A stretch of 46,653 nt of DNA from an uncultured Clostridia bacterium. Its GTDB lineage: Bacteria > Bacillota > Clostridia > Oscillospirales > Ruminococcaceae. Of the stretch, positions 32,589 through 40,389 are shown piece after piece (the first letter of the stretch is position 1; every line of letters starts with the position of its first letter). The position numbers and the translations under genes were made by a program. The notes under the pieces were generated by a model. The model ran no database searches and had not been told where the DNA came from. It saw nothing but the letters and a program-made list of their open reading frames with translations. The stretch is taken from the NCBI GenBank assembly GCA_947631995.1, contig CANRNT010000014.1:1-46653 (forward strand). Direction: 5' to 3'.

Positions 32589-34034
32589 TCAGTCAGTCAG
32601 ATTTTCTGCGTGCTTCTTTCCGAATATTATGACCGCCGTTCCATATGCGGCTGTTAAAACGCCTCCGATTATATAGCTAGCTATCCACGGCAGACCAAAT
32701 CCGATCTCGGCATTCAGTATAAAGCTCGATATAACGAACATATAAAACATTCCCGGGATAAGCGACAAAAGGAACGGCTGTTTGTGCTTTATCATATAAA
32801 TTGCTATCATGGCAAACGCAAATACTGCAATAGTCTGGTTTGCCCATGCAAAATACCGCCACAGTATATTGAAGCCATCGGCGTTCATTTTTGAAAACAC
32901 CAGCAGGGCGGCGACTACCAAAAATATCACTATCGATACGAGCAGCCTGTTGCGCTTTTTAGACTGATCGATGTGCAGCGCATCCGAGGTCATAAGACGA
33001 AGCGACCTCAGCGCCGTGTCGCCCGATGTGATAGGCAGTATTATAACTCCGGCGATCGCGATTATCCCTCCGATGGAGCCCAACAAATTAGTGGCGATGA
33101 TGCCGACGACATTGGTAGCAGGAGTATTGGCATCGGCAAGACCGAGATTGATAACGCCCATGGTTGCAGCAGCCCAGATCATGGCTATAAATCCCTCAAG
33201 AAGCATCATGTTGTAGAATGTCATGCGACCCTCTTTTTCGTGTGTCATCGTGCGTGAGATAAGTGTTGACTGCGTGGAGTGAAAGCCCGAAACTATTCCG
33301 CAGGCAACAGTCACAAAGAATATCGGAATAAAATGAAGTCCTTTAGGGTGTACGCCGGAAACACCGACATTCCAGATCTCGTCAAGCGGGTAGCTGTTTA
33401 TAAACAGACCTATAAATACGCCTATTGCTGACAAAATAAGAATACCGCCGAATATCGGGTAGACCCTGCCTATGATCTTGTCAATGGGGAAAAGCGTCGC
33501 AACAATATAATAAACAAAGATCGCACCGTAGACTATCCATATGATCGGACTTGAAATGCCGTTGTCTGCTTTTAATATTTGAGTAACGAACAGATCGCCG
33601 GGTGTATAGATGAAAACAGCGCCGACAAGCAGCATTAAAAGGCATACGAAAACATTGTATATAAAATATATATGCTTGCCTATATACTTTCGTATAAGCG
33701 ACGGCATTTGGGAACCGTCGTTTCTGAGCGAGATCATTCCGCACATATAGTCATGGAACGCTCCGCCGATAACACAACCTATCGGTATTGTAATAAATGC
33801 AACAGGTCCGAAAAGAATACCCTGTATCGGTCCGAGAATAGGGCCTGTTCCCGCGATATTCAAAAGCTGTATCAGGCTGTTTTTCCATTTGTTCATCGGA
33901 ACATAATCAACGCCGTCGTTCAGCCTTACAGCGGGAGTTTCTCTATCGTCAGGTTTGAATATCCTCTGGCAAACAGCACCGTAAACCGTACCGCCGATCA
34001 TGAGCAGCAGTAAGCCGATTATAAAAGTGATCAT
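32589..34034 (-). CDS. cstA: CstA-family carbon starvation transporter
   Basis: The protein has 481 residues. The ATG at 34034 follows aaggagg by seven bases; a GTG two codons upstream directly abuts that site. It is a polytopic membrane protein with the family signature near the start (NIAGTGPILGPIQGILFGP) and GGAFHDYMCGMISLRNDG, SGFHSTQSTLISRT and SGDTALRSLRLMTSDAL further on. CstA proteins import peptides or pyruvate. Escherichia coli CstA is about 700 residues; the 480-residue form is common in Clostridia and lacks part of the C-terminal region. It is transcribed alone on the minus strand. Its upstream promoter region is shared with the divergent RM locus. Confidence 0.9.
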   Translation of the reverse strand: MITFIIGLLLLMIGGTVYGAVCQRIFKPDDRETPAVRLNDGVDYVPMNKWKNSLIQLLNIAGTGPILGPIQGILFGPVAFITIPIGCVIGGAFHDYMCGMISLRNDGSQMPSLIRKYIGKHIYFIYNVFVCLLMLLVGAVFIYTPGDLFVTQILKADNGISSPIIWIVYGAIFVYYIVATLFPIDKIIGRVYPIFGGILILSAIGVFIGLFINSYPLDEIWNVGVSGVHPKGLHFIPIFFVTVACGIVSGFHSTQSTLISRTMTHEKEGRMTFYNMMLLEGFIAMIWAAATMGVINLGLADANTPATNVVGIIATNLLGSIGGIIAIAGVIILPITSGDTALRSLRLMTSDALHIDQSKKRNRLLVSIVIFLVVAALLVFSKMNADGFNILWRYFAWANQTIAVFAFAMIAIYMIKHKQPFLLSLIPGMFYMFVISSFILNAEIGFGLPWIASYIIGGVLTAAYGTAVIIFGKKHAENLTD

Positions 34035-34134
34035 TTGCACTCCTCCTTTATTTTTGTCAGTATAGCCGGCAGCACGTTAAAAGTGCTGCTTTGTGGCTTG
34101 GACAATAAGTATTTTGATAAATTTCGACAAAAAA

Positions 34135-34163
34135 ATTATATCACAACGAGTATCCAAAGTCAA
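34135..34163 (-). promoter_or_regulatory. Promoter for cstA
   Basis: On the minus strand, TTGACT (34158-34163) and TATAAT (34135-34140) are 17 bases apart, giving a leader of about 95 bases. The rest of 34041-34457 shows no gene. Confidence 0.75.
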
Positions 34164-34393
34164 TATTTGATAGACGAAACTTGCAAAAATCAATTATTTA
34201 CTAACGCCGGAATATTTAGCAGCTTTTTTTGTGGCCGAGTTTATTATTCTCTGTTCAGCAGTTCTTTCGCCGATCTGCGGTTCGTAATCTATGTGCATAG
34301 AAATGGAGATGTCTTAGAATTTATGTATGGATATCGTCATTTTTTATAATATTTCGAATTGAACAAAAGCGAAAAAATTTTCCCACAAAGTCA

Positions 34394-34422
34394 TTGACCT
34401 TTTGTTGAAATTGTGATATACT
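34394..34422 (+). promoter_or_regulatory. Promoter for the type I RM operon
   Basis: TTGACC (34394-34399) and TATACT (34417-34422) are 17 bases apart, about 35 bases before hsdM, whose ribosome site is atggagg. Confidence 0.7.
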
Positions 34423-34457
34423 GAAAATAAGGATACCGTGTTTTATGGAGGACTGAT

Positions 34458-35993
34458 ATGATTACAGGTACAATTAAAAACAAAATCGACAAAATATGGA
34501 CAGATATATGGGCTGGCGGAATTACCAATCCACTAACGGTTATCGAACAACTTACTTATCTGATGTTCATACGTTCCCTCGATGAAAAGGAACTTGAAAA
34601 AGAGGAATTTGCCAATATGACGGGTAATACCAATGACTTGATTTTTCCAAAGTCGGAAATCGGACAGGCTATGCGTTGGAGCAAATTCAAGGACAAAGAT
34701 GCCCGTTACATTTTTGACGTTGTGTCAAAATACGCCTTTCCTGCGGTCAAGAAGATGAAATACGGCAAGTTGCCTGATTTTGACGAAAATGGCGAAATGA
34801 TTGAAATTCCCGATCGTGATGACAATGAACAGGTGCAGACGGCTTTTACTCGCTATATGGACAGTGCTGTTTTTCTAATACCGAATCCGCAAATTTTGCA
34901 AAAAATCATCACCGGACTTGATGATTTGTATGAGCATGATATTGCTGAACTCGATATGCAGGGCGATTTGTATGAGTATATGCTCGGCAAGCTATCCACG
35001 GCAGGGCAAAACGGCCAATTCCGTACACCGAAACATATTCGTGAAATGATGGTTGAACTTATTGCTCCTACGCCTGATGACTTGATTTGTGACCCTGCCT
35101 GCGGTACAGCCGGATTTCTTGTTTCGTCGGCTGAATATATCCGTAAGCATTATGAAGAACAAATGACAGAGGAACAATGGGCTGACTTTGAGGAAAAGAC
35201 ATTCACGGGTTACGATACTGACCAGACTATGCTCAGAATTTCGGCAATGAACCTGATGCTTCACTCAATTACAAATCCTGACATTGACTACAAGGACAGC
35301 GTTTCCAAGCAGAACAAGGTTAGCGGAAAATTCACGGTTGTGCTTGCAAATCCGCCGTTCAAGGGCTCTATTGATGCGGAGAGTATCAACGATAATCTGA
35401 CCGCAATCACCAAAACAAAAAAGACGGAATTGCTCTTTATTGCGTTGTTTCTGCGACTTCTTCAAAAAGGCGGTCGGTGTGCGTGTATCGTGCCTGACGG
35501 CGTGTTGTTTGGATCGTCAAACGCTCACAAGTCAATCCGCAAAGAATTGATTGAAAATCACCAGCTTAAAGCAGTAATTTCTATGCCGAGTGGCGTTTTT
35601 AAGCCATATGCAGGCGTTTCCACGGCGGTGCTTGTGTTCGTGAAAACCGATGCAGGCGGAACGGAAGACGTGTGGTTTTATGATATGAAAGCGGACGGCT
35701 TTTCCCTTGATGACAAACGGACGGAAATTCCCGAAAATGATATTCCCGATATTATCACCCGCTTTTGGAATCCTGACGGTGAAAAGGACAGACAGCGTAC
35801 AGAACAATCGTTCTTTGTACATAAACAGGAAATAATCGACAATGACTATGATTTGTCTATTAACAAGTACAAAAAGACAGAATATGTCGCTGTGGAATAC
35901 TCTCCGACAAGCGAAATTTTAGCGGAACTGAATGGCTTATATCAGGAACTTGGCAGTACGCTTGCGGAATTGGAGGGCGTGCTGAATGGCTAA
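34458..35993 (+). CDS. hsdM: Type I restriction-modification DNA methyltransferase subunit
   Basis: The protein has 511 residues. The N-terminal helical HsdM domain (KIDKIWTDIWAGGITNPLT, EQLTYLMFIRSLDE) precedes the methyltransferase domain. The S-adenosylmethionine motif DPACGTAGFLVSS starts at residue 212 and the adenine-N6 catalytic motif NPPF is at 298-301. With HsdS it methylates adenine in the recognition site and protects host DNA; with HsdR it forms the restriction complex. The stop overlaps the hsdS start by eight bases, so the two are translationally coupled. Confidence 0.97.
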   Translation: MITGTIKNKIDKIWTDIWAGGITNPLTVIEQLTYLMFIRSLDEKELEKEEFANMTGNTNDLIFPKSEIGQAMRWSKFKDKDARYIFDVVSKYAFPAVKKMKYGKLPDFDENGEMIEIPDRDDNEQVQTAFTRYMDSAVFLIPNPQILQKIITGLDDLYEHDIAELDMQGDLYEYMLGKLSTAGQNGQFRTPKHIREMMVELIAPTPDDLICDPACGTAGFLVSSAEYIRKHYEEQMTEEQWADFEEKTFTGYDTDQTMLRISAMNLMLHSITNPDIDYKDSVSKQNKVSGKFTVVLANPPFKGSIDAESINDNLTAITKTKKTELLFIALFLRLLQKGGRCACIVPDGVLFGSSNAHKSIRKELIENHQLKAVISMPSGVFKPYAGVSTAVLVFVKTDAGGTEDVWFYDMKADGFSLDDKRTEIPENDIPDIITRFWNPDGEKDRQRTEQSFFVHKQEIIDNDYDLSINKYKKTEYVAVEYSPTSEILAELNGLYQELGSTLAELEGVLNG

Positions 35994-37131
35994 ATTAGGT
36001 GATATTTGTGATATAAAATCTGGTGGAACTCCGTCAAGATCAAAACAAGAATACTGGAACGGGAGTATTCCGTGGGTTAAAATAAGTGATTTCAATGGTA
36101 AATATATTGATTCAACGTCGGAAAAAATAACAGAAGTAGGCTTGAATAATTCCTCTGCTAAGATAGTTGAAAAAGGAAGTATTCTCTTTACTATATTTGC
36201 AACATTAGGAGAAGTAGCCATATTAAATATTGATGCATCAACCAATCAAGCCATTGCGGCACTAACAATAAACAGTTCTGATATTAACATTAACTATCTT
36301 TATTATTTTCTTACATCAATAAAGAAATATGTGAACGAAATTGGTAGAGGGGTTGCTCAAAATAATATCAATATGTCAATATTGAAAAACATTAATGTTC
36401 CCCTCCCTCCTCTTGAAATACAACAGCAAATCGCCGATAATCTTGATAAGGTCACTCACATAATTGACTTGTGCAATGCTATTCTCGAAAAGCTTGATTT
36501 GCTCGTCAAATCACGGTTTGTAGAGATGTTCGGGGATCCTGTTATAAATCCCCAAAAACGGGATATGACTACAATAGGCGAAATTGTTACTGAAGTCAAA
36601 TATGGCACAAGTAGACCAGCCGTTGACGGTGGAAAATATCCATATTTACGCATGAATAATTTAACTTATGACGGTCACTTAGATTTCACTGACTTAAAAA
36701 GAATTGATATACCGGATAATGAAATAGAAAAATGCATTGTTCATAAAGGTGATGTACTTTTTAATAGGACAAATAGCATAGAACTTGTTGGAAAGACTTG
36801 TGTTTTTGATGAAGATGAAGATATGGTTATAGCAGGATATATTATCAGAATTAGATTAAAATCTGCTGTGCTTCCATTATTTTTGTCGTGCTTTATGAAT
36901 ACAGATTTTATGAAAAAGAAATTAAGAGCTATGGCAAAAGGTGCTGTAAATCAAGCAAATATCAATGCAAAAGAATTGCAGGAAATAGATATATATATCC
37001 CCCCACTTGAATTGCAAGAACAATTTGCTGATTTCGTCAAACAAGTCGACAAATCGAAATTGGCAGTAAAACAGGTGCTTGAAAAGGCGGAAGTCCTCAA
37101 AAATGCACTAATGCAGGAATATTTTGGGTGA
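35986..37131 (+). CDS. hsdS: Type I restriction-modification specificity subunit (active copy)
   Basis: The protein has 381 residues with the standard two target-recognition domains (TRDs). TRD1 starts GDICDIKSGGTPSRSKQEYW and ends at PPLEIQQQIADNLD; the central helix KLDLLVKSRFVEMFGDP follows. TRD2 (about 185-340) ends at PPLELQEQFADFVKQVDKS, and a C-terminal helix (VLEKAEVLKNALMQEYFG) closes the gene. The TRD2 cassette is bounded by r1 (36506-36539) and r2 (37007-37061). Both recur exactly 3270 bases downstream around a silent TRD. The TRD regions are more AT-rich than hsdM, as is usual for exchanged specificity segments. Confidence 0.95.
   Translation: MAKLGDICDIKSGGTPSRSKQEYWNGSIPWVKISDFNGKYIDSTSEKITEVGLNNSSAKIVEKGSILFTIFATLGEVAILNIDASTNQAIAALTINSSDININYLYYFLTSIKKYVNEIGRGVAQNNINMSILKNINVPLPPLEIQQQIADNLDKVTHIIDLCNAILEKLDLLVKSRFVEMFGDPVINPQKRDMTTIGEIVTEVKYGTSRPAVDGGKYPYLRMNNLTYDGHLDFTDLKRIDIPDNEIEKCIVHKGDVLFNRTNSIELVGKTCVFDEDEDMVIAGYIIRIRLKSAVLPLFLSCFMNTDFMKKKLRAMAKGAVNQANINAKELQEIDIYIPPLELQEQFADFVKQVDKSKLAVKQVLEKAEVLKNALMQEYFG
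36506..36539 (+). repeat. Repeat r1, active copy (inside hsdS)
   Basis: 34 bases starting tcaaatcacggtttgtagag, encoding KSRFVEMFGDP in the central conserved region of HsdS. It recurs at 39776-39809 in the same orientation with one mismatch (c36531/t39801), offset 3270. It is the upstream boundary of the exchangeable TRD2 cassette. Confidence 0.92.
37007..37061 (+). repeat. Repeat r2, active copy (3' part of hsdS)
   Basis: 55 bases encoding LELQEQFADFVKQVDKSK. It recurs at 40277-40331 in the same orientation with three mismatches, again at an offset of exactly 3270. It is the downstream boundary of the exchangeable TRD2 cassette. Confidence 0.92.
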
Positions 37132-37193
37132 TAAATAAGGCATATCATTTGAGGATATACTATTTGTAAATACAGAATAAGGAGAATGCAACA

Positions 37194-38210
37194 ATGAAAA
37201 GAATTAAATCCTTAAAACTAATTAATTGCGGAGCTGTTCCGCCCATTGATATTACTGATTTTCAAAATCTGAATCTGATCATAGGAGAAAATGGTACAGG
37301 AAAAACTTTTCTCCTGAAAGCTATGTATGCTGCTGTAAGATCTGCGGAAGATTATAAACGTGGCAATGATACTAGATCCTTTACAGAGATACTGACCGAC
37401 AGATTGCGCTGGACTTATCAAGTCGATAAAATTGGCGATATTGTAAACAAAAGTGCTGAATCTGCTCTTGAATTTTGTATGCATATTAACGAGAATGAAC
37501 TTCAGTTTTCATTGTCTAAAAGCACAAAGGTCAAACTCAACAATGTAAAGTATAATGACATTGAATGTAACGGAAATTCAGTTTTCATTCCTGCAAAAGA
37601 GATTATTTCTCTGATAAATGTGATTCTAAAGTCAAGGGATTTTGACAAAAGTTTCGGATATGATGACACTTACTATGAACTGGCAAAAGTGCTGAATCTG
37701 ACATCTTTAAACAATGGTGGGAATTACAACGATGTTTGTGAAAGAATTGCGAAGATCATGGGCGGAAAAGTCGAATTTGATATCAAAACACAGACATGGC
37801 TCTTTATAAAAGGCGGAAAGAGGTTGTCCATTAATATCACTTCTGAAGGTATCAAGAAGCTTGCAATCATTAGCAGACTCTTAGAAAGTGGTTATATTAA
37901 TGATGATTCGATAATTTTTATTGATGAGATAGAATCTGCCCTTCATCCGAAAGCAATCTCTGACCTGCTTGATATTATTGAATTCATTGCCTATGAACTT
38001 GGATTACAGATTTTCATCAGCAGTCATTCTTATTTTGTGATCAAAAAACTTTATTTAATTGCTATGAAGCGAAAGCAACCTCTTCCATGTATTTCTCTCA
38101 CATCCAATGGTACAAAGTATTCTAATATGAGTAATGGTATGCCAGATAATTCTATTATTGATGAATCAATCCGGCTTTATGAAGAAGAAGTCAGCGAGGT
38201 GCTGGGGTAA
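37194..38210 (+). CDS. ABC/OLD-like AAA ATPase in the RM locus
   Basis: This is a 338-residue protein of the SMC/ABC-like AAA_15/AAA_21 group. Walker A is GENGTGKT at 31-38, the signature-like SEGIKK at 217-222, Walker B FIDE at 242-245 followed by the D-loop SALHP, and the switch His is H278 in ISSHS. No TOPRIM or other nuclease domain is fused, unlike OLD nucleases. The stop overlaps the start of the next gene (TAATG), so the two are made together. ATPases of this type act as sensors or motors in several two-gene phage defence systems (PARIS, Septu, Gabija-like). That role is inferred from motif content and from position inside the restriction locus, on the segment expected to excise. Confidence 0.82.
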   Translation: MKRIKSLKLINCGAVPPIDITDFQNLNLIIGENGTGKTFLLKAMYAAVRSAEDYKRGNDTRSFTEILTDRLRWTYQVDKIGDIVNKSAESALEFCMHINENELQFSLSKSTKVKLNNVKYNDIECNGNSVFIPAKEIISLINVILKSRDFDKSFGYDDTYYELAKVLNLTSLNNGGNYNDVCERIAKIMGGKVEFDIKTQTWLFIKGGKRLSINITSEGIKKLAIISRLLESGYINDDSIIFIDEIESALHPKAISDLLDIIEFIAYELGLQIFISSHSYFVIKKLYLIAMKRKQPLPCISLTSNGTKYSNMSNGMPDNSIIDESIRLYEEEVSEVLG

Positions 38211-38713
38211 TGATCATAAATGAATCCGGAATGCGATTCGGCGACTATCCTGATAGTCACGTCTTCCATATTGAAAAGAGCAAAGTATATGAAGAGATAA
38301 AAAACGAAGGCATAAAAAGTGTGGAATTTATCCTTTTGAAGAATTCTAAACTGTTATTATTAGAAGCCAAGACATCAGCGCCGAATCCAGAAAGCCAAGA
38401 AACCCCCGAAAGATTCGGTGAATACATACAAAATATTGCAGAGAAAATGCGTAATTCTCTTGATTTGTTTTTATATCAACTATCCCGAAAAGAAGAACTG
38501 TCTAGAACATTCATGGAAATCAATTATCATGACGTTGACGTAACCTGTGTGCTTGTAATAAAAAATCACCAAAAAGAATGGCTTTCTCCCGTAAATGATG
38601 CACTTTCCAGAGAGTTATTGAAACATAAAAGAATGAAAGCCATCTGGAAATGTAAAATAATCGTAATTAATGAAGCGCAGGCTGTTTCGCATGGTTTAGT
38701 ACAAAGCAAGTAG
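38210..38713 (+). CDS. Small protein with a PD-(D/E)xK-like nuclease motif
   Basis: This is a 167-residue soluble protein whose ATG overlaps the ATPase stop by one base. The core SVEFILLKNSKLLLLEAKTS fits the PD-(D/E)xK nuclease pattern: an acidic residue on one strand (E39) and E52-A-K54 on the next, 13 residues apart. The first acidic residue is Glu rather than the usual Asp. The rest is helical and does not match a family I can name; it is not a DUF4435/TOPRIM protein as in PARIS, nor an HNH protein as in Septu. As the partner of the ATPase it is the likely effector (inference). Gene confidence is high, nuclease assignment moderate. Confidence 0.62.
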   Translation: MIINESGMRFGDYPDSHVFHIEKSKVYEEIKNEGIKSVEFILLKNSKLLLLEAKTSAPNPESQETPERFGEYIQNIAEKMRNSLDLFLYQLSRKEELSRTFMEINYHDVDVTCVLVIKNHQKEWLSPVNDALSRELLKHKRMKAIWKCKIIVINEAQAVSHGLVQSK

Positions 38714-38780
38714 AAGGAAATTCATAATAAATAATGGTCGCAGGGATGTTGGTACACTATTTTTAATGAGGTGTATCACT

Positions 38781-39773
38781 ATGAAAGAACAAATTATACT
38801 GAATATTACACAGGAAATGCTCCCTTATCTTGACAATGCACAACTTTTACAGCTACAGAAAGTGCTGGAACGTGCCTTATGGAATGTGGAAATTACAGAA
38901 TCAGAAAAGACAGATGCTGTCCCACAGATGAGCAATACAGAATTGCTTACAGCCTTTATCAATGCCAAAAAAATTGAGGGGTGCAGCGAAAAAACGCTGA
39001 AATACTACTATTCGACAATAAGCCGAATGTTTTCCGATACGGACAAGCATATCACGCATATCACAACGGAAGATTTGCGTGAATATCTTGCACATTATCA
39101 GGAAACAAGCACTTGCAGTAAGGGCAATATTGACAATATCCGCCGTATTTTGTCGAGCTTTTTCTCTTGGCTTGAAGATGAAAACTATATTCTGAAAAGT
39201 CCTGTTCGCCGCATACATAAGATAAAATCCGCTAAAACTGTTAAAGAAACTTATACCGATGAAGCGCTGGAGCGAATGCGTGATAATTGCAAAAACCTGC
39301 GTGATCTTGCCATTATTGATATGCTTGCATCTACGGGAATGCGTGTTGGTGAACTTGTCGGGCTGAATATCGCTGATGTCGATTTTGAAAGCCGTGAGTG
39401 CATTGTATTCGGCAAAGGCAGTAAGGAACGCCCTGTATATTTCGATGCCCGTACAAAAATACATCTGAAAAACTATCTTGAATCAAGAACAGATGATAAC
39501 CCTGCCTTATTTGTGTCACTTCTTAAACCGTATAGCCGTCTGAAAGTCAGCGGTGTGGAAATCAGACTGCGTGAATTAGGGCGAAAACTCGGCATTACAA
39601 AGGTTCACCCTCACAAATTCAGGCGTACTCTTGCCACAAGAGCAATAGACAAGGGAATGCCCATAGAGCAGGTGCAAAAACTGCTTGGACATAGCAAAAT
39701 CGACACCACAATGCAGTATGCTATGGTCGATCAGAACAATGTAAAGCTAAGCCACCGAAAGTATATCGGATAG
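38781..39773 (+). CDS. Tyrosine recombinase linked to hsdS switching
   Basis: The protein has 330 residues. The ATG at 38781 (MKEQIILNITQEML) is preferred, with gaggtg eight bases upstream. The N-terminal SAM-like core-binding domain (ELLTAFINAKKIEGCSEKTL) is followed by a complete catalytic set: R188 in TGMRVGEL, the beta-hairpin Lys in GKGSKER, H278 and R281 in HKFR, H304 in LLGHSK and Y313 in MQYAM. It is XerC/D-like in layout. It ends two bases before repeat r1, directly against the silent hsdS cassette. In other bacteria, recombinases in this position shuffle hsdS target domains. The direct-repeat arrangement here predicts excision and re-insertion rather than inversion. Confidence 0.92.
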   Translation: MKEQIILNITQEMLPYLDNAQLLQLQKVLERALWNVEITESEKTDAVPQMSNTELLTAFINAKKIEGCSEKTLKYYYSTISRMFSDTDKHITHITTEDLREYLAHYQETSTCSKGNIDNIRRILSSFFSWLEDENYILKSPVRRIHKIKSAKTVKETYTDEALERMRDNCKNLRDLAIIDMLASTGMRVGELVGLNIADVDFESRECIVFGKGSKERPVYFDARTKIHLKNYLESRTDDNPALFVSLLKPYSRLKVSGVEIRLRELGRKLGITKVHPHKFRRTLATRAIDKGMPIEQVQKLLGHSKIDTTMQYAMVDQNNVKLSHRKYIG

Positions 39774-39775
39774 TT

Positions 39776-39809
39776 TCAAATCACGGTTTGTAGAGATGTT
39801 TGGGGATCC
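39776..39809 (+). repeat. Repeat r1, silent copy
   Basis: Second copy of the 34-base r1 element, in the same orientation as 36506-36539 and immediately after the recombinase stop codon. Confidence 0.92.
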
Positions 39810-40389
39810 GGGAACTGATACTTGCTTATTTCCAACAGTTAAATTAAAAGAATTATCTGTTAAAATTTCAGATGGAGTTCATGCAAAACCTGAATATGTA
39901 GAAAATGGCAAACCATTCTTATCAGTTGTTAATATAAATCGTAAAAAAGTTGATTTTACGAATTGTAAATTTGTATCTGAAGAAGCATATCAGAAAATGA
40001 TAAAGACTACACATCCTGAAAAAGGAGATGTATTATATACAAAAGTTGGTGCTACTTATGGTATACCAGCGTATGTTGATACAGATATAGAATTTTGTTT
40101 ATATGTAAGTGTTTGTTTAATTAAACCAAATCATGAACTTATAAATTCAAAATTTTTAGCTATTCAAATGGATATGCCATTCATAAAACATCAAGCAGAC
40201 AGTCGCATAAAAGGTATTGGTGTTCCTGATTTGCACTTAAATCAAATATCTGAATTTAATATTATATGTCCACCAATTGAACTGCAAGAACAATTTGCCG
40301 ATTTCGTCAAGCAAGTCGACAAATCGAAATTTATTACTTTTATTATCAAAAAAATCGTAAGGAGAGTGAATCTTTATGACCAATTTTGA
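39778..40389 (+). pseudogene. hsdS: Silent hsdS 3' cassette (one TRD, no start)
   Basis: An open frame continues from repeat r1 with SRFVEMFGDPG, then a full TRD (KISDGVHAKPEY, KKVDFTNCKF, GDVLYTKVGATYG), then PPIELQEQFADFVKQVDKS at r2. It has no proper start (the ATG at 39796 is internal to the conserved motif), no TRD1, and lacks the normal C-terminal helix; after r2 it runs through an unrelated FITFIIKKIVRR tail to a stop at 40389, inside hsdR. The segment from r1 to r2 has exactly the same length as in the active gene (501 bases) but encodes a clearly different TRD. It is best read as a stored specificity cassette, not as decay. Confidence 0.85.
40277..40331 (+). repeat. Repeat r2, silent copy
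   Basis: Second copy of the 55-base r2 element (three mismatches to 37007-37061), same orientation. The hsdR ribosome site lies about 30 bases further on. Confidence 0.92.

Noticed and set aside
39778-40389. A second functional hsdS gene
   Set aside because: It lacks TRD1, a proper start codon and the C-terminal helix; it is a cassette and not a complete subunit.
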